A stretch of DNA of 64,000 bases from DASXKD01 sp963762735 (lineage in GTDB: Bacteria > Actinomycetota > Actinomycetes > Streptosporangiales > Streptosporangiaceae). Shown here piece after piece: positions 27,009 through 36,725 of this stretch. Made by a program: the position numbers and the translations under genes. Every line of letters starts with the position of its first letter. Within the stretch, counting starts at the first letter, position 1. Below the pieces are notes generated by a model. That model saw only the letters and a list, made by a program, of their open reading frames with translations. It had not been told where the DNA came from and made no database searches. The DNA is taken from assembly GCA_963762735.1 (NCBI GenBank), contig CAVXMG010000023.1:4488-68487 (forward strand), given 5' to 3'.

Positions 27009-28185
27009 GGCCGTACCTCGTCTCGGCCCACCAGAAGAAGAAGAAGCCGGCGACCGCCGCGACTACTGCCCACAGCGCCGCGTACCCCCACAGCGCGGAC
27101 TGGCTGACGATCGGGTGGCAGTAGGAGCTGTAGTAGATGACCTTGTTCTGGAATGCGGCCTGCGTGATGTGGAACTTCACCGGGTTGCCGTACATCGCGC
27201 ACTTCACCGCGTTGAACGGGTGGTAGCCCGGCATGCTGATCCGCTGGGCCGTCAGCAGGGAGTTCCTGATCAGCGTGATGTACACGGCCGCGGGGTTGAT
27301 CTGCAGCAGGTAGGCCAGGTGCTTGTGGTAGTAAAGCGACTGGCCCGGGACCAGCGCGAGCGAGGTCGTGATGCTGAAGATCACGCCGGAGGCGTACATC
27401 CAGGTGCGGATGACGAACGGCAGCAACTGGCTGACGTCGTCGAAGCCGGAGCCCCAGCGCGCCAGGAGGAACGAGCACCCCACGTTGAACAGGGTCTGCA
27501 GCACCAGGATCGGCAGGATCAGGAACCAGTACCAGGTGAACGGCTCGCCGTAGGCGAGGATGATCACGAAAAGCACGGTGAACGAGAGCAGCAACTGCTG
27601 CAGTTCGATGATCACGTAGCCGAGCGGCAGGCAGCCGCGCGGGAACGGGAGCGCCCTGATCAGCGGCAGGTTGTCCCGCATCACCACCGACGAGGTGATG
27701 CAGGCACGCTGGGTGAAGTTGAACACGAAGATGCCGGTGACCAGGAACGTGATGTAGTCCGGCACGCCGCGGCTGACGTGGAGAAGCACGCCGAAGATCA
27801 GGAAGTAGACGGCCGCGTTCAGCAGCGGGGTCAGCACCTGCCAGAGCTGGCCGAGCCGCGCCTCGCTGTACATCGCCACGTTGCTCGCGGTGGCGAAGCC
27901 GGTGATGAACTGCCGCCGCTGCCACAGCATGCGCAGGTACTTCAGCGCGGGCGGCCGGGCGGAGGCCGGTTCGAGGTTGTGCCGCGTGGCGTACTCGCTC
28001 AGCCGCTCGCCGGCCGGGATCCCGCCGTCGGCCAGGTAGACCTCGGCCGGCTCGGCGGCGAGAGCGGTCGCGCTCGCCGATCCTGGGCCGGCCGGGCCGC
28101 CGTTGTCCGCCAGGCCGCCAGGGCCGCTCAGGCTACCCGGTTTGGACAGCCCGCCTGGCGCGCTCAGGCGTCCTCGGTTAGTCAC
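27001..28185 (-). CDS. Polysaccharide ABC exporter, permease subunit (ABC-2 type)
   Basis: Membrane partner of the ATPase downstream. After a Gly/Pro-rich cytoplasmic N-terminus (about 1-75) the protein has six hydrophobic segments of the ABC2_membrane fold; FATASNVAMYSEARLGQLWQ, PLLNAAVYFLIFGVLL and the C-terminal GFFFFWWAETRYGRG are typical of RfbD/TagG-like permeases. Start set at GTG 28185 (MTNRGRLS); the frame opens to 28290, but the extension would run through MarR operators. Divergent from the MarR gene at 28299, which may regulate it. Confidence 0.9.
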   Translation of the reverse strand: MTNRGRLSAPGGLSKPGSLSGPGGLADNGGPAGPGSASATALAAEPAEVYLADGGIPAGERLSEYATRHNLEPASARPPALKYLRMLWQRRQFITGFATASNVAMYSEARLGQLWQVLTPLLNAAVYFLIFGVLLHVSRGVPDYITFLVTGIFVFNFTQRACITSSVVMRDNLPLIRALPFPRGCLPLGYVIIELQQLLLSFTVLFVIILAYGEPFTWYWFLILPILVLQTLFNVGCSFLLARWGSGFDDVSQLLPFVIRTWMYASGVIFSITTSLALVPGQSLYYHKHLAYLLQINPAAVYITLIRNSLLTAQRISMPGYHPFNAVKCAMYGNPVKFHITQAAFQNKVIYYSSYCHPIVSQSALWGYAALWAVVAAVAGFFFFWWAETRYGRG

Positions 28186-28231
28186 AGCGGTGAGCCTATG
28201 GTCTGCGCGCGGGTGTGCCGGCCGAATCCGT

Positions 28232-28292
28232 AGTTGTATGGCGCAACTCTCACGTGTCGAAGGTACCACGGGCTGAGTTGTGGGGTACAACT
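28232..28292. promoter_or_regulatory. Twin MarR-type operators
   Basis: Two 17-bp palindromes, AGTTGTATGGCGCAACT (28232-28248) and AGTTGTGGGGTACAACT (28276-28292), share arms AGTTG and CAACT. Their centres are 44 bases apart, four helical turns, and they lie between the divergent MarR and exporter genes. The second ends seven bases before the MarR ATG. Confidence 0.82.
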
Positions 28293-28298
28293 ATCTCT

Positions 28299-28909
28299 AT
28301 GGATCCCGCATTGGGCGGCGTGGAGCTTGATCAGCTCCTCGGGCTGCTGCTGCGCATGCTGAGCCCAGGTGCCGTCCCGGCAGGCTCCCGGCCCGCCGGG
28401 GACGACCACGTGGCCGGCGCCGCTGCCGGACAGCGCCGTGCCGGGCAGCGCCGTGCCGGGCAGCGCCGTTCCGGGCAGCGCCGTGCCGGGCAGCGCCGTG
28501 CCGGGCAGCGCCACACCGGCCGGGCCGCCCGCCGTGTCGGCCTCGGAGGCGCGCGCGCTGACCGAACTGCTCGCGGCGCACGGCATTGCCCAGGGCCAGC
28601 TAGCAGCCCTGCTCGGCCTGGAGAAGAGCACGGTGAGCAGGCTGGCCGCGGGCCTGGAGGGCAAGGGCTGGATTCCGCCGGGGGCGGGACGAGCAGAACC
28701 ACCGCTACGTCCGGCTGTATCTCACCCCGCAGGGCCGGGCGGTCGCCGACCGGCTGTGGCAGGCGTGGCAGTCACGCCAGGAGCGCATCCTCGCCGGGCT
28801 GACCGCCGAAGAACGGGCCGGCCTGGCCCTCGGCCTGCGTGGCGTGCTGCGCGGCCTCGCCGCCGAGGGCCTGCTCACCAGCCCCCCGCCCGCCAACGGC
28901 CAGCGCTGA
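28299..28909 (+). CDS. MarR-family regulator with tandem-repeat linker, frameshifted
   Basis: Reads in three frames. MDPALGGVELDQLLGLLLRML starts at ATG 28299; a Gly-Ser-Ala-Val-Pro repeat region and the winged-helix core (TELLAAHGIAQGQLAALLGL, EKSTVSRLAAGLEGKGWI) follow in a second frame; the wing and C-terminal helices (RDEQNHRYVRLYLTPQGRAV to ANGQR) lie in a third. Shifts fall between 28369 and 28430 and at about 28676, where dropping one C gives GWIRRGRDEQ. The two palindromes directly upstream suggest autoregulation. Restored length is about 203 residues, long for MarR because of the repeat insert. Confidence 0.75.
28426..28512 (+). repeat. 15-bp tandem repeat inside the MarR gene
   Basis: Five copies and a partial copy of CCGGGCAGCGCCGTG with single-base differences, encoding GSAVP in the frame of the winged helix. 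It forms a low-complexity linker between the first helix and the DNA-binding domain. Confidence 0.9.
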
Positions 28910-28940
28910 CCCGCCCGCACCTCCCGCCGCCCAGGACCGT

Positions 28941-29164
28941 TTGTCATGGGTGGCGCAACCACGACAAAAGCCTGGCGTGACTGTCCCATCAAACCGGACA
29001 ATTAAGGCATCACCCGGCCGGTACTTCCGCTCCGGTATTCGTGATCATGACTTACGGGGTGCTATAGGCCCCCGTAAGTCATGATCACGAACGATCAAGA
29101 TCGTGAACTGGTGGCACATCTTGATAGCGCCGCCAGAATGTAATGGTTGCGCCACCCATCACAA
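28941..29164. repeat. 224-bp segment bounded by 21-bp inverted repeats (MITE-like)
   Basis: The ends share 20 of 21 bases as inverted repeats; the innermost 16, ATGGGTGGCGCAACCA at 28946-28961, are mirrored perfectly at 29144-29159. The interior has no coding capacity but contains a family B hairpin (29038-29091) and a second inverted pair, ATCAAGAT and ATCTTGAT, to its right. No flanking target duplication is visible. It occupies the space between two convergent genes. A non-autonomous mobile element or a complex terminator would both fit. Confidence 0.6.
29038..29091. repeat. Long palindrome, family B copy 1
   Basis: A perfect 22-bp stem (outer part TTCGTGATCATGACTTACGG) around the ten-base loop TGCTATAGGC. 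The outer arm and the loop recur at 53851-53902. Confidence 0.93.
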
Positions 29165-29206
29165 TCACCCGCACGGCGCAGCAGGGCGATCGACCCTTTT
29201 GCAGCC

Positions 29207-31326
29207 CTATGTCCGCTTGTAGACCAGCACGGTGTCCTTGCCGTGGATCGGCTGGTACGGTAGGCGAAGTTGAAGCCGGTGTTATGCAGGAACGTGAGCA
29301 GGAACTTGCTGACGCTGCCGTTGCGCTTCCACACCACGGCCCAGCGGATGTTCATCCGGGCGGCGTCCGCCCGGGCGGCGGCCAGCACGCTTCGGGGTGA
29401 GGTACTCCGAGACCTTGTTCACCGCGACTACGGCACCGGGCAAGCGACAACGCCGGGACGGGTGGTAAGCAGAGTTCAGCGACCCCTGCTGCCCCGGCGC
29501 CCGCCACGGGCACTTCATCCGGCGACCTCGTGCTCCGCGTCGATCAGTGCCGCGTAGAACGGGTGGTGGTTGATCGCGTTGATGGTCGGCTTCGGCACCC
29601 GGGAGGTGTAGGCGATCGAGCGCGGGTGGCCGTCCTCGGTGGCCATCACCAGCGCCTGGGGGAAGAACGGCACCCCGTCGACCGGGATACCGCCGCGCAG
29701 CCCGAACGGCAGGTCGAGCACGATCGAGCCGGAGTGGTCGCGCAGGATGCCCCGGTCCACGCCCGGGTAGCTGACCGGGATCGTGCTCACCTTCCGTACG
29801 TCTCCGCTGTACGCCGGCATAGCCGGACTCGAGGATGGCGCCGACCGCTATCACGGCGAGCAACGGCTTCGCGTGGTACCGGCACCACTCGACCGCCGCC
29901 CCGGCGAGCAGCGCCGCGGGCAGCAGCCCGAGGATCGCCAGCCGGTCGGCTTCCCGGAAGCTGGACAGCCCCGGTAGCCGGACGAACCAGGTGTAGGGCA
30001 TCAGGCCGGACACCCGCACCCCGTTCCACACCGACGGCAGCGGCAGGTACTGGGTCTTGCCGATCCACAGTGAGGTCCCCAGGGCGAGCGCCGCGCACCC
30101 GATCCACAGCGCGGCGAGCTGCCACGCAGACCGGCGCCGCCAGCTCGCCAGCAGGCCGAGGAGCGCGAGCACGGTCAGCGTGGTGCCGAACATCGGCATG
30201 CCCTCGTTGTCCCGGCCGTGCAGGAACGGGCTGGCCAAGGGGTCGAGCCCGAACGTGGTCACCCGTGGCGTGGGTGTGAACATCCCGGGCAGGCCGATGC
30301 CGTACTGCTTGTACGACACGGCCAGCAGCTTCGGCGCGATCGACAGGCCGCCGTGCGAGGCCACGACCTCCTGGAGCATGGCGATGATCTGCGGGCTGGC
30401 GATCACGGTGCCGGCCGCGCAGGCCAGCAGCACCGGCCACAGCCGCGCCCACCCGGGCCGGCGCAGCAGCCAGGGCAGCAGCACCAGCGCGACCACGATG
30501 GCCGCGAGTACCGCGGACTCCTGGTCGGTGAGCACCGCGATGCCCATGACCAGTCCCAGGATGATCGCCTGCCGCCGCCCGGGCTTGCGGCGCAGCCGCA
30601 CCGACGCTTCCAGTGCCATCGGCAGGAACATGGCACCGAGCGCGATGTTCAGGTGGTACCAGTCCTGCTGGGTGAGCATGCAGGACAAGCCGAAGAACAC
30701 CGCGGCACCGACCGCGCCGGTGGCCGAGCGCAGCCACAGCCGCGCCGCCCGGTACATCGCATAACAGAGCAGCCCGGGCAGGATCACGGTCCACAGGTTG
30801 TAGGAGAAGCCCGGGCCGAACGCCAGGGTGACCGGCGTGAACAGCACGCCGGGCAGCGGCATCACCGTGTGGAACCCGAGTTGCACCCCGACCGGCGCCG
30901 CCATCAGCGGGGTGAACCAGGGGTTGCCAAGATGGGTGACCTGGTGCGCGACCCACCAGAAGTCCCACACGTAGCTGGCCGGGTCCCTGGCGGCCGGTAT
31001 CCGGCCGGCCAGGTTGGCCGCCAGCGGGATGGTCGCCAGTGCCCCGGCCACGATGAAGCACAGCAGGATGCCGATATGCCGGGCCACGGGACTACAGAAG
31101 GCCCGGCGCGCCCGCCCTGAGCCGGTCACCGCCTGCCGCGGGTGCGGCACGGCCGCACGGATCCGGGACGGACGCGCCCCGGCCGGGCCGGTTCCGTCTG
31201 CCCGGCCGCGCTTTCCGCCTGCTCTTGGGTCTGTCCCGTCGCCTCAGCAGCCTGCTCACCGGAGTCCAGTGTTCCCGCCGTCGCTGCCGCCGGGTGGCCA
31301 GACCGATCGGGGTCGGCCCGTCCCAT
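29207..31326 (-). CDS. Large multi-pass membrane protein (glycosyltransferase-like), multiply frameshifted
   Basis: About 700 residues when read through at least four shifts. A hydrophilic N-terminus (MGRADPDRSGHPAAATAGTL) starts at ATG 31326 after GAGGTG. From about 31135 a long hydrophobic part follows with some ten membrane segments, an early DPASYVWDFWWVAHQ motif and SFREADRLAILGLLPAALLAG. The soluble C-terminal part runs through 29815 (SGDVRKVSTIPVSYPGVDRG), about 29440 (NKVSEYLTP), about 29390 (MNIRWAVVWKRN) and ends YQPIHGKDTVLVYKRT at TAG 29207. The layout resembles GT-C/YfhO-like membrane glycosyltransferases of actinobacteria, but no catalytic signature is certain. It follows the glycan exporter genes. 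Confidence 0.65.
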
Positions 31327-31583
31327 CGATTCACCTCGTCCAGCATGTCAACTGGCCAGCGCCCATCGTGGGGCGCTGCGCTCATGGAGCCCTGGCATCC
31401 CGGCGAATCGCCCCCCGGCCCGAGGGCGCCACGGCGAACCCATGGTAGCGGCAATGGCGCACCAGACCCGGCAATACCAGACTCCCGTGACTCACTGCAT
31501 CACGAAAACTCCGTTCCGTATCAATCTTTCTATACGATTGCGCAGTGTGATGCTTGAGGGACAGGTGTACGTTTCCGGGGCGA

Positions 31584-32084
31584 ATGATCGGGGCATGTCC
31601 GGCTCATCAGAACAGTCCGCGGGACGGGCAACTGGAGGTGAGTCCATCGAGTGTCGTCCTACTCCCGTGGGCGCCCTCAAGTGTCGCGACCGCCCGCTGG
31701 CAACTGTCCGCTGACCTGCGCGAAGCCGGCCTGGTCACCACTGCGATAGGCGATGCGGCGCTGGTCTTGAGCGAACTTCTGAGCAACGCCATCCGGCACG
31801 CCAGGCCGCTGCCCGGCGCCCTGGTCCAGGTGTCGTGGGCGCTCTGCGAGGGGTCACTCACCGTATCCGTGCGCGACGGCGGCAGCCGTACCCGCCCGCA
31901 CGCCGGCCATCCGTCGCCGTCCGCCGCGGGCGGGCGCGGCCTGGCCATCGTGGAGTGCCTCGCCAGCACCTGGGGCGTCCAGGACTCCATCGCAGGGGTG
32001 ACGGTCTGGGCCGTTCTGCCCGCGCCGCCGTGCCGACGGCCCGGCCAGGTCAACGGCCATGCCCAGTCCGCCAGCGAGGCGTAA
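31584..32084 (+). CDS. RsbW-like ATP-binding protein
   Basis: GHKL-type ATPase of the anti-sigma factor kinase group. The domain begins LPWAPSSVATARWQLSADL and has N box VLSELLSNAIRHA, G1 box VRDGGSRTRP and G2 GGRGLAIVECLASTWGV. The start is uncertain: ATG 31584 is used, but GTG 31638 is equally possible. A STAS-domain antagonist gene lies 1.6 kb downstream (33662), on the other side of the arginine-deiminase-like gene, so a partner-switching pair is conceivable. Confidence 0.8.
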   Translation: MIGACPAHQNSPRDGQLEVSPSSVVLLPWAPSSVATARWQLSADLREAGLVTTAIGDAALVLSELLSNAIRHARPLPGALVQVSWALCEGSLTVSVRDGGSRTRPHAGHPSPSAAGGRGLAIVECLASTWGVQDSIAGVTVWAVLPAPPCRRPGQVNGHAQSASEA

Positions 32085-32157
32085 TCCGCTGGCAAACCGG
32101 TGATACTCCCAGCGACGGGGTTGTAAGGCCACGGGCCCCGGCACGCAGAGCGGGGGT

Positions 32158-33535
32158 TTGCTTGTGGGCCACACGCATGGCGCCGACAGTGAGGTCGGAC
32201 GCCTCAGGACCGTGCTAGCCCACCGTCCCGGTGCCGAGTTGCTGCGCATCACCCCCCGCACCAAGGACCGGTTGCTCTTCCCCGCGACTGCCCTGGGTGG
32301 CGCGGGCCCAGCAGGAGCACGACATCGCGGCGCAGTGCCTGCGCGACCGGGGCGTCGAGGTGCTCTACGTCATGGAACTGCTGCAGGACGTGATGGAGTA
32401 CCCGACCGCCCGGGCCGAGGCGATCGTGGCCGTGCTCGGCGCCCAGCAACTCGGCGAGCGGCTCCGCGCCGACCTGGGCAGCCATCTGGCGGGCCTGGAC
32501 CCCGAGGAGCTGGCTCACGTGCTGGTGACGGGGCTGTCCCGGGAGGAGTTCCGGCCGGGTCACGGCGTCGTGTTCGGGCTGATGGACCGGCACGACTTCG
32601 TGGTCCCGCCACTGCCCAACCTGATGTTCCTGCGCGACTCGCATCTGTGGATCGGCGCCGCGGTCGCGATGGCCAGCATCGAAGGGCCCAGGCGGCGCGA
32701 GGCGGCCCTGATCAGGACCCTGTACCGGCACCACCCGCGGTTCGCCGGGTCAGCCTGCGTCTACGGCCCGGAACAGGAGCCGCTCGATGCCGGCGACCTG
32801 CTCCAGCTCGCGCCGGGAGTGATCGCCGCGGGGATCGGCGAGCGGACCACGGCGGCCGGCGTGGAATGCCTCGCCAGCCGCCTGTTCCAGGCGGGCCTGG
32901 CCACCAGCGTGCTGGCCGTGCCGCTGCACCAGCTTCCCGAGGGCACCCGGCTGGACACCGTCTGCACCGTGATCGACCGGGACACGGTGCTGATGTTCCC
33001 CGCGCTCGGTTACGTCCTCCAGGCGCACGTCATCACCTGTGCCGACGGCGAGCTGCGGCTGTCGCGGCCGATGCCGTTCCTGGAGTCGGTGGCCCAGGCG
33101 ATGGGCGTCGAGGCGCTGACCGTGATCAGCACCGGGGTGGACCCGCCCGCCGCGTCGCAGCGGCAGTGGGACGACGGCGGCAACGCACTGGCCGTGGACC
33201 GGCGGCTGATGCTCTGTTACGAGCGCAACGTGGAGACCAACGCCCGGCTGGAGGCGGCCGGCGTCGAAGTGATCAGGATCCCGGGCAGCGAACTCGGTGG
33301 CCGGGGCGGGCCGCGGGCGCTGTCCTGTCCGGTCAGCCGGGACAGCATGGCGGCGGTACCGGCGGCTGGCGCCCCGGCGCTGACCCTCGTTACCGGGGAG
33401 GGCGCCGCCTCGGCGGAGGAGACCGCCGCGGCGCCGGACACCGCTGTGGTGCCGGACATCGTGCCGCTGGCGCAGGCCGATGCCGAAACTGCCCACCTGG
33501 CCGGATTGTCTCAGGCCGCCGCCCGGGCGCGCTGA
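32158..33535 (+). CDS. Arginine deiminase homologue lacking catalytic residues, frameshifted
   Basis: Full-length relative of arginine deiminase (about 458 residues): DSEVGRLRTVLAHRPGAELL at the start, LPWVARAQQEHDIAAQCL, FLRDSHLWIG, IGERT and VDRRLMLCYERN are family motifs. One shift near 32290 separates the first 45 codons. Compared with authentic enzymes, the substrate Asp in FLRDS is kept, but the EGGD motif is DAGD, the catalytic His of HLDT is Arg (RLDT), and the nucleophilic Cys of the RCMSCP motif is Ala (PRALSCP). It should therefore be inactive as a hydrolase and may be a binding or regulatory protein. The C-terminal 60 residues are an Ala-rich extension. Confidence 0.85.
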
Positions 33536-33661
33536 TCCCGGCGCGGATCTCGTCCAGGAGGCACTTTAGCCGGGTGATCCATGAAAAGCCGGCCAGCTCA
33601 CAGCGTGTCTTAAGCCACTCCTGAGCGGAGACTATGGTCGCCGGAGGCTGGGACCGGTAAG

Positions 33662-34009
33662 GTGCGGCACGTGGAGTTGAGGGTATCGAGCCGTTCCCAG
33701 GGGGATCACGTTGTCCTCGCCCTTGCGGGCGAGATCGACCTGTACACGGCGCCGAAGCTGCAGAGCGAACTCACGTCCGCCCTGGCAGGCGGCAAGGCGG
33801 CGCACATCGTGGTGGACATGTCCGCGGTCGAGTTCTGCGACTCCACCGGCATGAACGTGCTGCTGGCCGCGCACCGGCTGGCCACAGAGCGGGGCGGGGA
33901 CCTGACCCTCGCCGCGCCGCGCGCGTCCGTGCGCAAGATCCTGGAGGTGACCGGCCTGGAGTCGGTGTTCACCATCCACGACGACGTCCCCGCGGTCACC
34001 GGCCAGTAG
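33662..34009 (+). CDS. STAS-domain anti-sigma factor antagonist
   Basis: A 115-residue SpoIIAA/RsbV-like protein. It has the opening beta hairpin (VVLALAGEIDLYTAPKLQSE), the phospho-acceptor motif DSTGMNVLLAAH with Ser about residue 60, and the closing TGLESVFTIHDD. When unphosphorylated, such proteins bind an RsbW-type kinase and free its sigma factor. The nearest kinase candidate is at 31584. GTG start with GGTAAG upstream. Confidence 0.92.
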   Translation: MRHVELRVSSRSQGDHVVLALAGEIDLYTAPKLQSELTSALAGGKAAHIVVDMSAVEFCDSTGMNVLLAAHRLATERGGDLTLAAPRASVRKILEVTGLESVFTIHDDVPAVTGQ

Positions 34010-34067
34010 CGACCGATCTTTACCGCCCCCGGGCGCCGTGGGCGCCGGGCGCTCTAGTATCTCGCGC

Positions 34068-34862
34068 ATGCCACCGAGCGGTGACGTCGCAGTCGTCATT
34101 CCAGCCAGGAACGAGTCCGACCGCATCGAGGCCACGGTGGCCGGCGCCGCCGGGCTGCCCGGGGTCGACCTGGTCATCGTGGTCGACGACGGCTCTGCCG
34201 ACGACACCGCCGCGCGGGCCGGCCATGCCGGGGCCACGGTGCTGCGGCACAGCCGTAACCGGGGCAAGGCGGCGGCGATGGAGACCGGGGCCGAGGCCGT
34301 CCGGCTGCTGGAAGCCACCGACGCCCCGCCCGGCGCGCACCGCGCCAGGCATCTGCTGTTTCTGGACGCGGACCTGGGCGAAACCGCGAGCGCGGCAGGC
34401 CCGCTCGCCGAACCGGTGCGCGCGGGCGACGCCGACATGACGATCGCGGTCTTCACGCAGCGAGTCCGCCAGGGCGGGCACGGCCTGGTGGTCGGGCTGT
34501 CCGGCGCGGGCATCGAGCGGGCCACCGGCTGGCGGCCCGCCCAGCCGCTGAACGGGCAGCGCTGCCTGACCAGGGCCGCGTTCGAGGCCGCCCGGCCGCT
34601 CGCGGCCGGGTTCGGGGTGGAGACGGCGCTCACCATCGACCTGCTCCGGGCCGGGATGCGGGTAACCGAGGTCGAAGTGCCGCTCGCGCACCGGGCCACC
34701 GGGAACGACTGGGCATCCCAGCTGCACCGGGCCCGCCAGCTCGCCGACGTGGCCCGCGCGCTCGCGGCCAGGGAACCGGCGACCCGGGGGCTCACGGCCG
34801 GCCCGGGCAGGCGTGGTCCGGGCAGGCGCGGCCCGGGCAGGCTCCGTCCCGGGCGCCAGTGA
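34068..34862 (+). CDS. Family 2 glycosyltransferase
   Basis: GT-A fold nucleotide-sugar transferase of 264 residues. VAVVIPARNESDRIEATV opens the nucleotide-binding domain, VVDDGSADDTAA and the metal-binding LFLDADLG motif follow, and WASQLHRARQLADVARAL lies near the end. No membrane segments, so it is cytoplasmic; it resembles glucosyl-3-phosphoglycerate or polyprenyl-phosphate glycosyltransferases. The C-terminus is an Arg/Gly/Pro repeat. Its stop overlaps the next start (GTGA), coupling it to the mannosyltransferase-like membrane protein. Confidence 0.87.
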   Translation: MPPSGDVAVVIPARNESDRIEATVAGAAGLPGVDLVIVVDDGSADDTAARAGHAGATVLRHSRNRGKAAAMETGAEAVRLLEATDAPPGAHRARHLLFLDADLGETASAAGPLAEPVRAGDADMTIAVFTQRVRQGGHGLVVGLSGAGIERATGWRPAQPLNGQRCLTRAAFEAARPLAAGFGVETALTIDLLRAGMRVTEVEVPLAHRATGNDWASQLHRARQLADVARALAAREPATRGLTAGPGRRGPGRRGPGRLRPGRQ

Positions 34863-36641
34863 CATCCGGGCCGCGGGCAGGCCGGGCCACGCTGGTGGCC
34901 CGCCCCATGCCGCCGGTGGCCCGCCATCGCGCCGAACTCACCGGCAAGGCAGGCCTGGCCGCGAGCCTGGCCAGCGTCGTGCTCACGTTCGGCGTCGCGG
35001 CCGCCGGTCCTTCGGCGATGGAACCGGCCCTGCCCGGCAGCGCGGGCCAGCCGCCGTGGTCGTTTTACCTGCACCTGCCCGCCGGCCTGGCGATCGGGCT
35101 GGCCGCTGCGGCCCTGGCCTGCGGTTCCACGGGGCTTGGCCTGTGCCTGCACGCCGCCCGCCACGGCTGGGCGGTCTCCCCGCGCCTGGTGCTTGGCGCC
35201 GGCCTGATCGCGGCGGCGGCGCTCACCCTGGTTCCGCCGTTCGGCTCGGCAGACCATTTGAGCTACGCCGCATACGGCCGGATGGCCGTGACCGGCCACG
35301 ACCCCTACACCACCACGCCCGCGATGCTGGCCAGGCTCGGTGACCCGGTCGCCCGGGCGGTGCAGGACTGGCGGCATTCCCCGTCGGTGTACGGCACCGT
35401 GGCGACCGGCCTCCAGGCGCTCGCCGCCGAGATCGGCGGCCGGTCCGCGCGCGGCGTCGTGTTCGTGCTGTCCCTGCTCAACCTGGCCGCGTTCGCCGGC
35501 ACCGGCCTGCTCGCGCACCGGCTGGCCCGCGGCCACCGCCACCGGCAGATGCGGGCGGCGCTACTGTGGACCGCCAACCCGCTGCTCCTGCAGGTGCTCG
35601 TCGCGGGCGCGCACGTCGACGGGCTGGCGGTGTTCCTGGCTGTGTCCGCTCTGGGGCTGTTCTCTCTTTCGTTGCGCTACGCCGGCCGTGCCACCCTTAC
35701 CCCCGCCGAAACTCTGGCCCCGGTCACCCCGGAACCTGTCCCGCCCTCTGCACCCACATCCGGTCGGCTACCGCGTTCCTTCCTGATCGCCGCCGGTGCC
35801 GGCGCCCTCGCCGGACTCGCCTTCGGGGTCAAGATCTCCCTAGTGCTGGTGCTAGCCGGGCTGATCCTCGCCGCCGCACTTGACCGCCGGGTCGCGCGAC
35901 GCCCGTGGCCACGCGCTGGCGGCCGTTCGCCGTTCTGACCGCCGGGCTGCTCGCTGGCTTCGCGGTGATCGCCGCCGCTGCCTTCATCCCCTGGGGAACC
36001 CAGGCACTCGGGCCCGCGTTGCGTGCCGGGAGCTACGTCTCGATCGGCTCACCCTGGCGGCCGGTCAGATCCGCGCTCCGCCTCGTGCTGGGGGAAGCGA
36101 CCGCGGACGACCTGGTCCGGGCCGGGGCAGTGATCCTCGCCGTGGCCTGTTTCGCACTGTTCGCCCGCCCACTGACCGCCCTGGCCCGCAATTGCCGGCG
36201 CAGCCCGGCGCTCGGCCTGGGTCGGCTGGTGGGTCACCTGGACGCGGAGTTCTGTCCGCGGCCAGGTGATCTGCCGGACGGCCCCAGACCCTCCGGGCAG
36301 ACGCGCTCACACTGGCGGCTGCGAGCGTGTTCGCCGTGGTGTTCGCCTGGCTCGTGGCCTGGACCTACGTGCTGCCCTGGTACGACAGCCTGGCCTGGGC
36401 GCTGCTCGCCGTGCTGCCCTGGCTGCCATCGCCGTGGGCCGCGCTGGACTGGCTGGTACTGGCCCGCACGACCGTGCTCGCGTTCGGCTACCTGCCCGCC
36501 CGGGGCATCGCCCTGCCACCCGGGCTCATCTGGACGCGCACGGTCGTACGTTCCGGGGTCACCCCCGTGCTCCTGCTTGCCACGGCCGTGCTGCTCGTCG
36601 TGGTGCTGCGGCCTGGGCGCGGCGAGCGTATTGCACCCTGA
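34859..36641 (+). CDS. MptB-like polyprenol-phosphate mannosyltransferase, interrupted
   Basis: GT-C family membrane glycosyltransferase with ten or more hydrophobic segments. The first-loop motif DHLSYAAYGRMAVTGHDPY matches the acidic-residue loop of MptA/MptB alpha-1,6-mannosyltransferases, and FAWLVAWTYVLPWYDSLAWA near the end matches the later conserved segment. The frame shifts near 35903 (RRP to ATRWRPFAV). Between about 36210 and 36290 the coding sequence is broken by a family A palindrome (36228-36275), after which the correct frame resumes as ADALTLAAASVFAVVFAW. The gene may be disrupted by that element, or the break may combine an insertion and a base error. Coupled to the GT2 gene upstream. 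Confidence 0.8.
36228..36275. repeat. Long palindrome, family A copy 3, within a gene
   Basis: Centre CGCGGAGTTCTGTCCGCG as in the other family A copies. Fifteen-base arms (36234-36248 and 36255-36269, TCACCTGG outermost) pair at fourteen positions, and G-U pairs extend the stem further. Unlike the other copies it lies inside a coding region, between two membrane segments of the MptB-like gene. Confidence 0.88.
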
Positions 36642-36725
36642 TTACTTACCATTTACAGAACCTGTACTCCGTGACGCCAGCCAATGCGTCTAACAAAGGG
36701 TGACCGAAACGGGGGAGGGCGGCCG

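Noticed and set aside
28941..29164. Insertion sequence with transposase
   Set aside because: No coding capacity inside the inverted ends, so at most a non-autonomous element.
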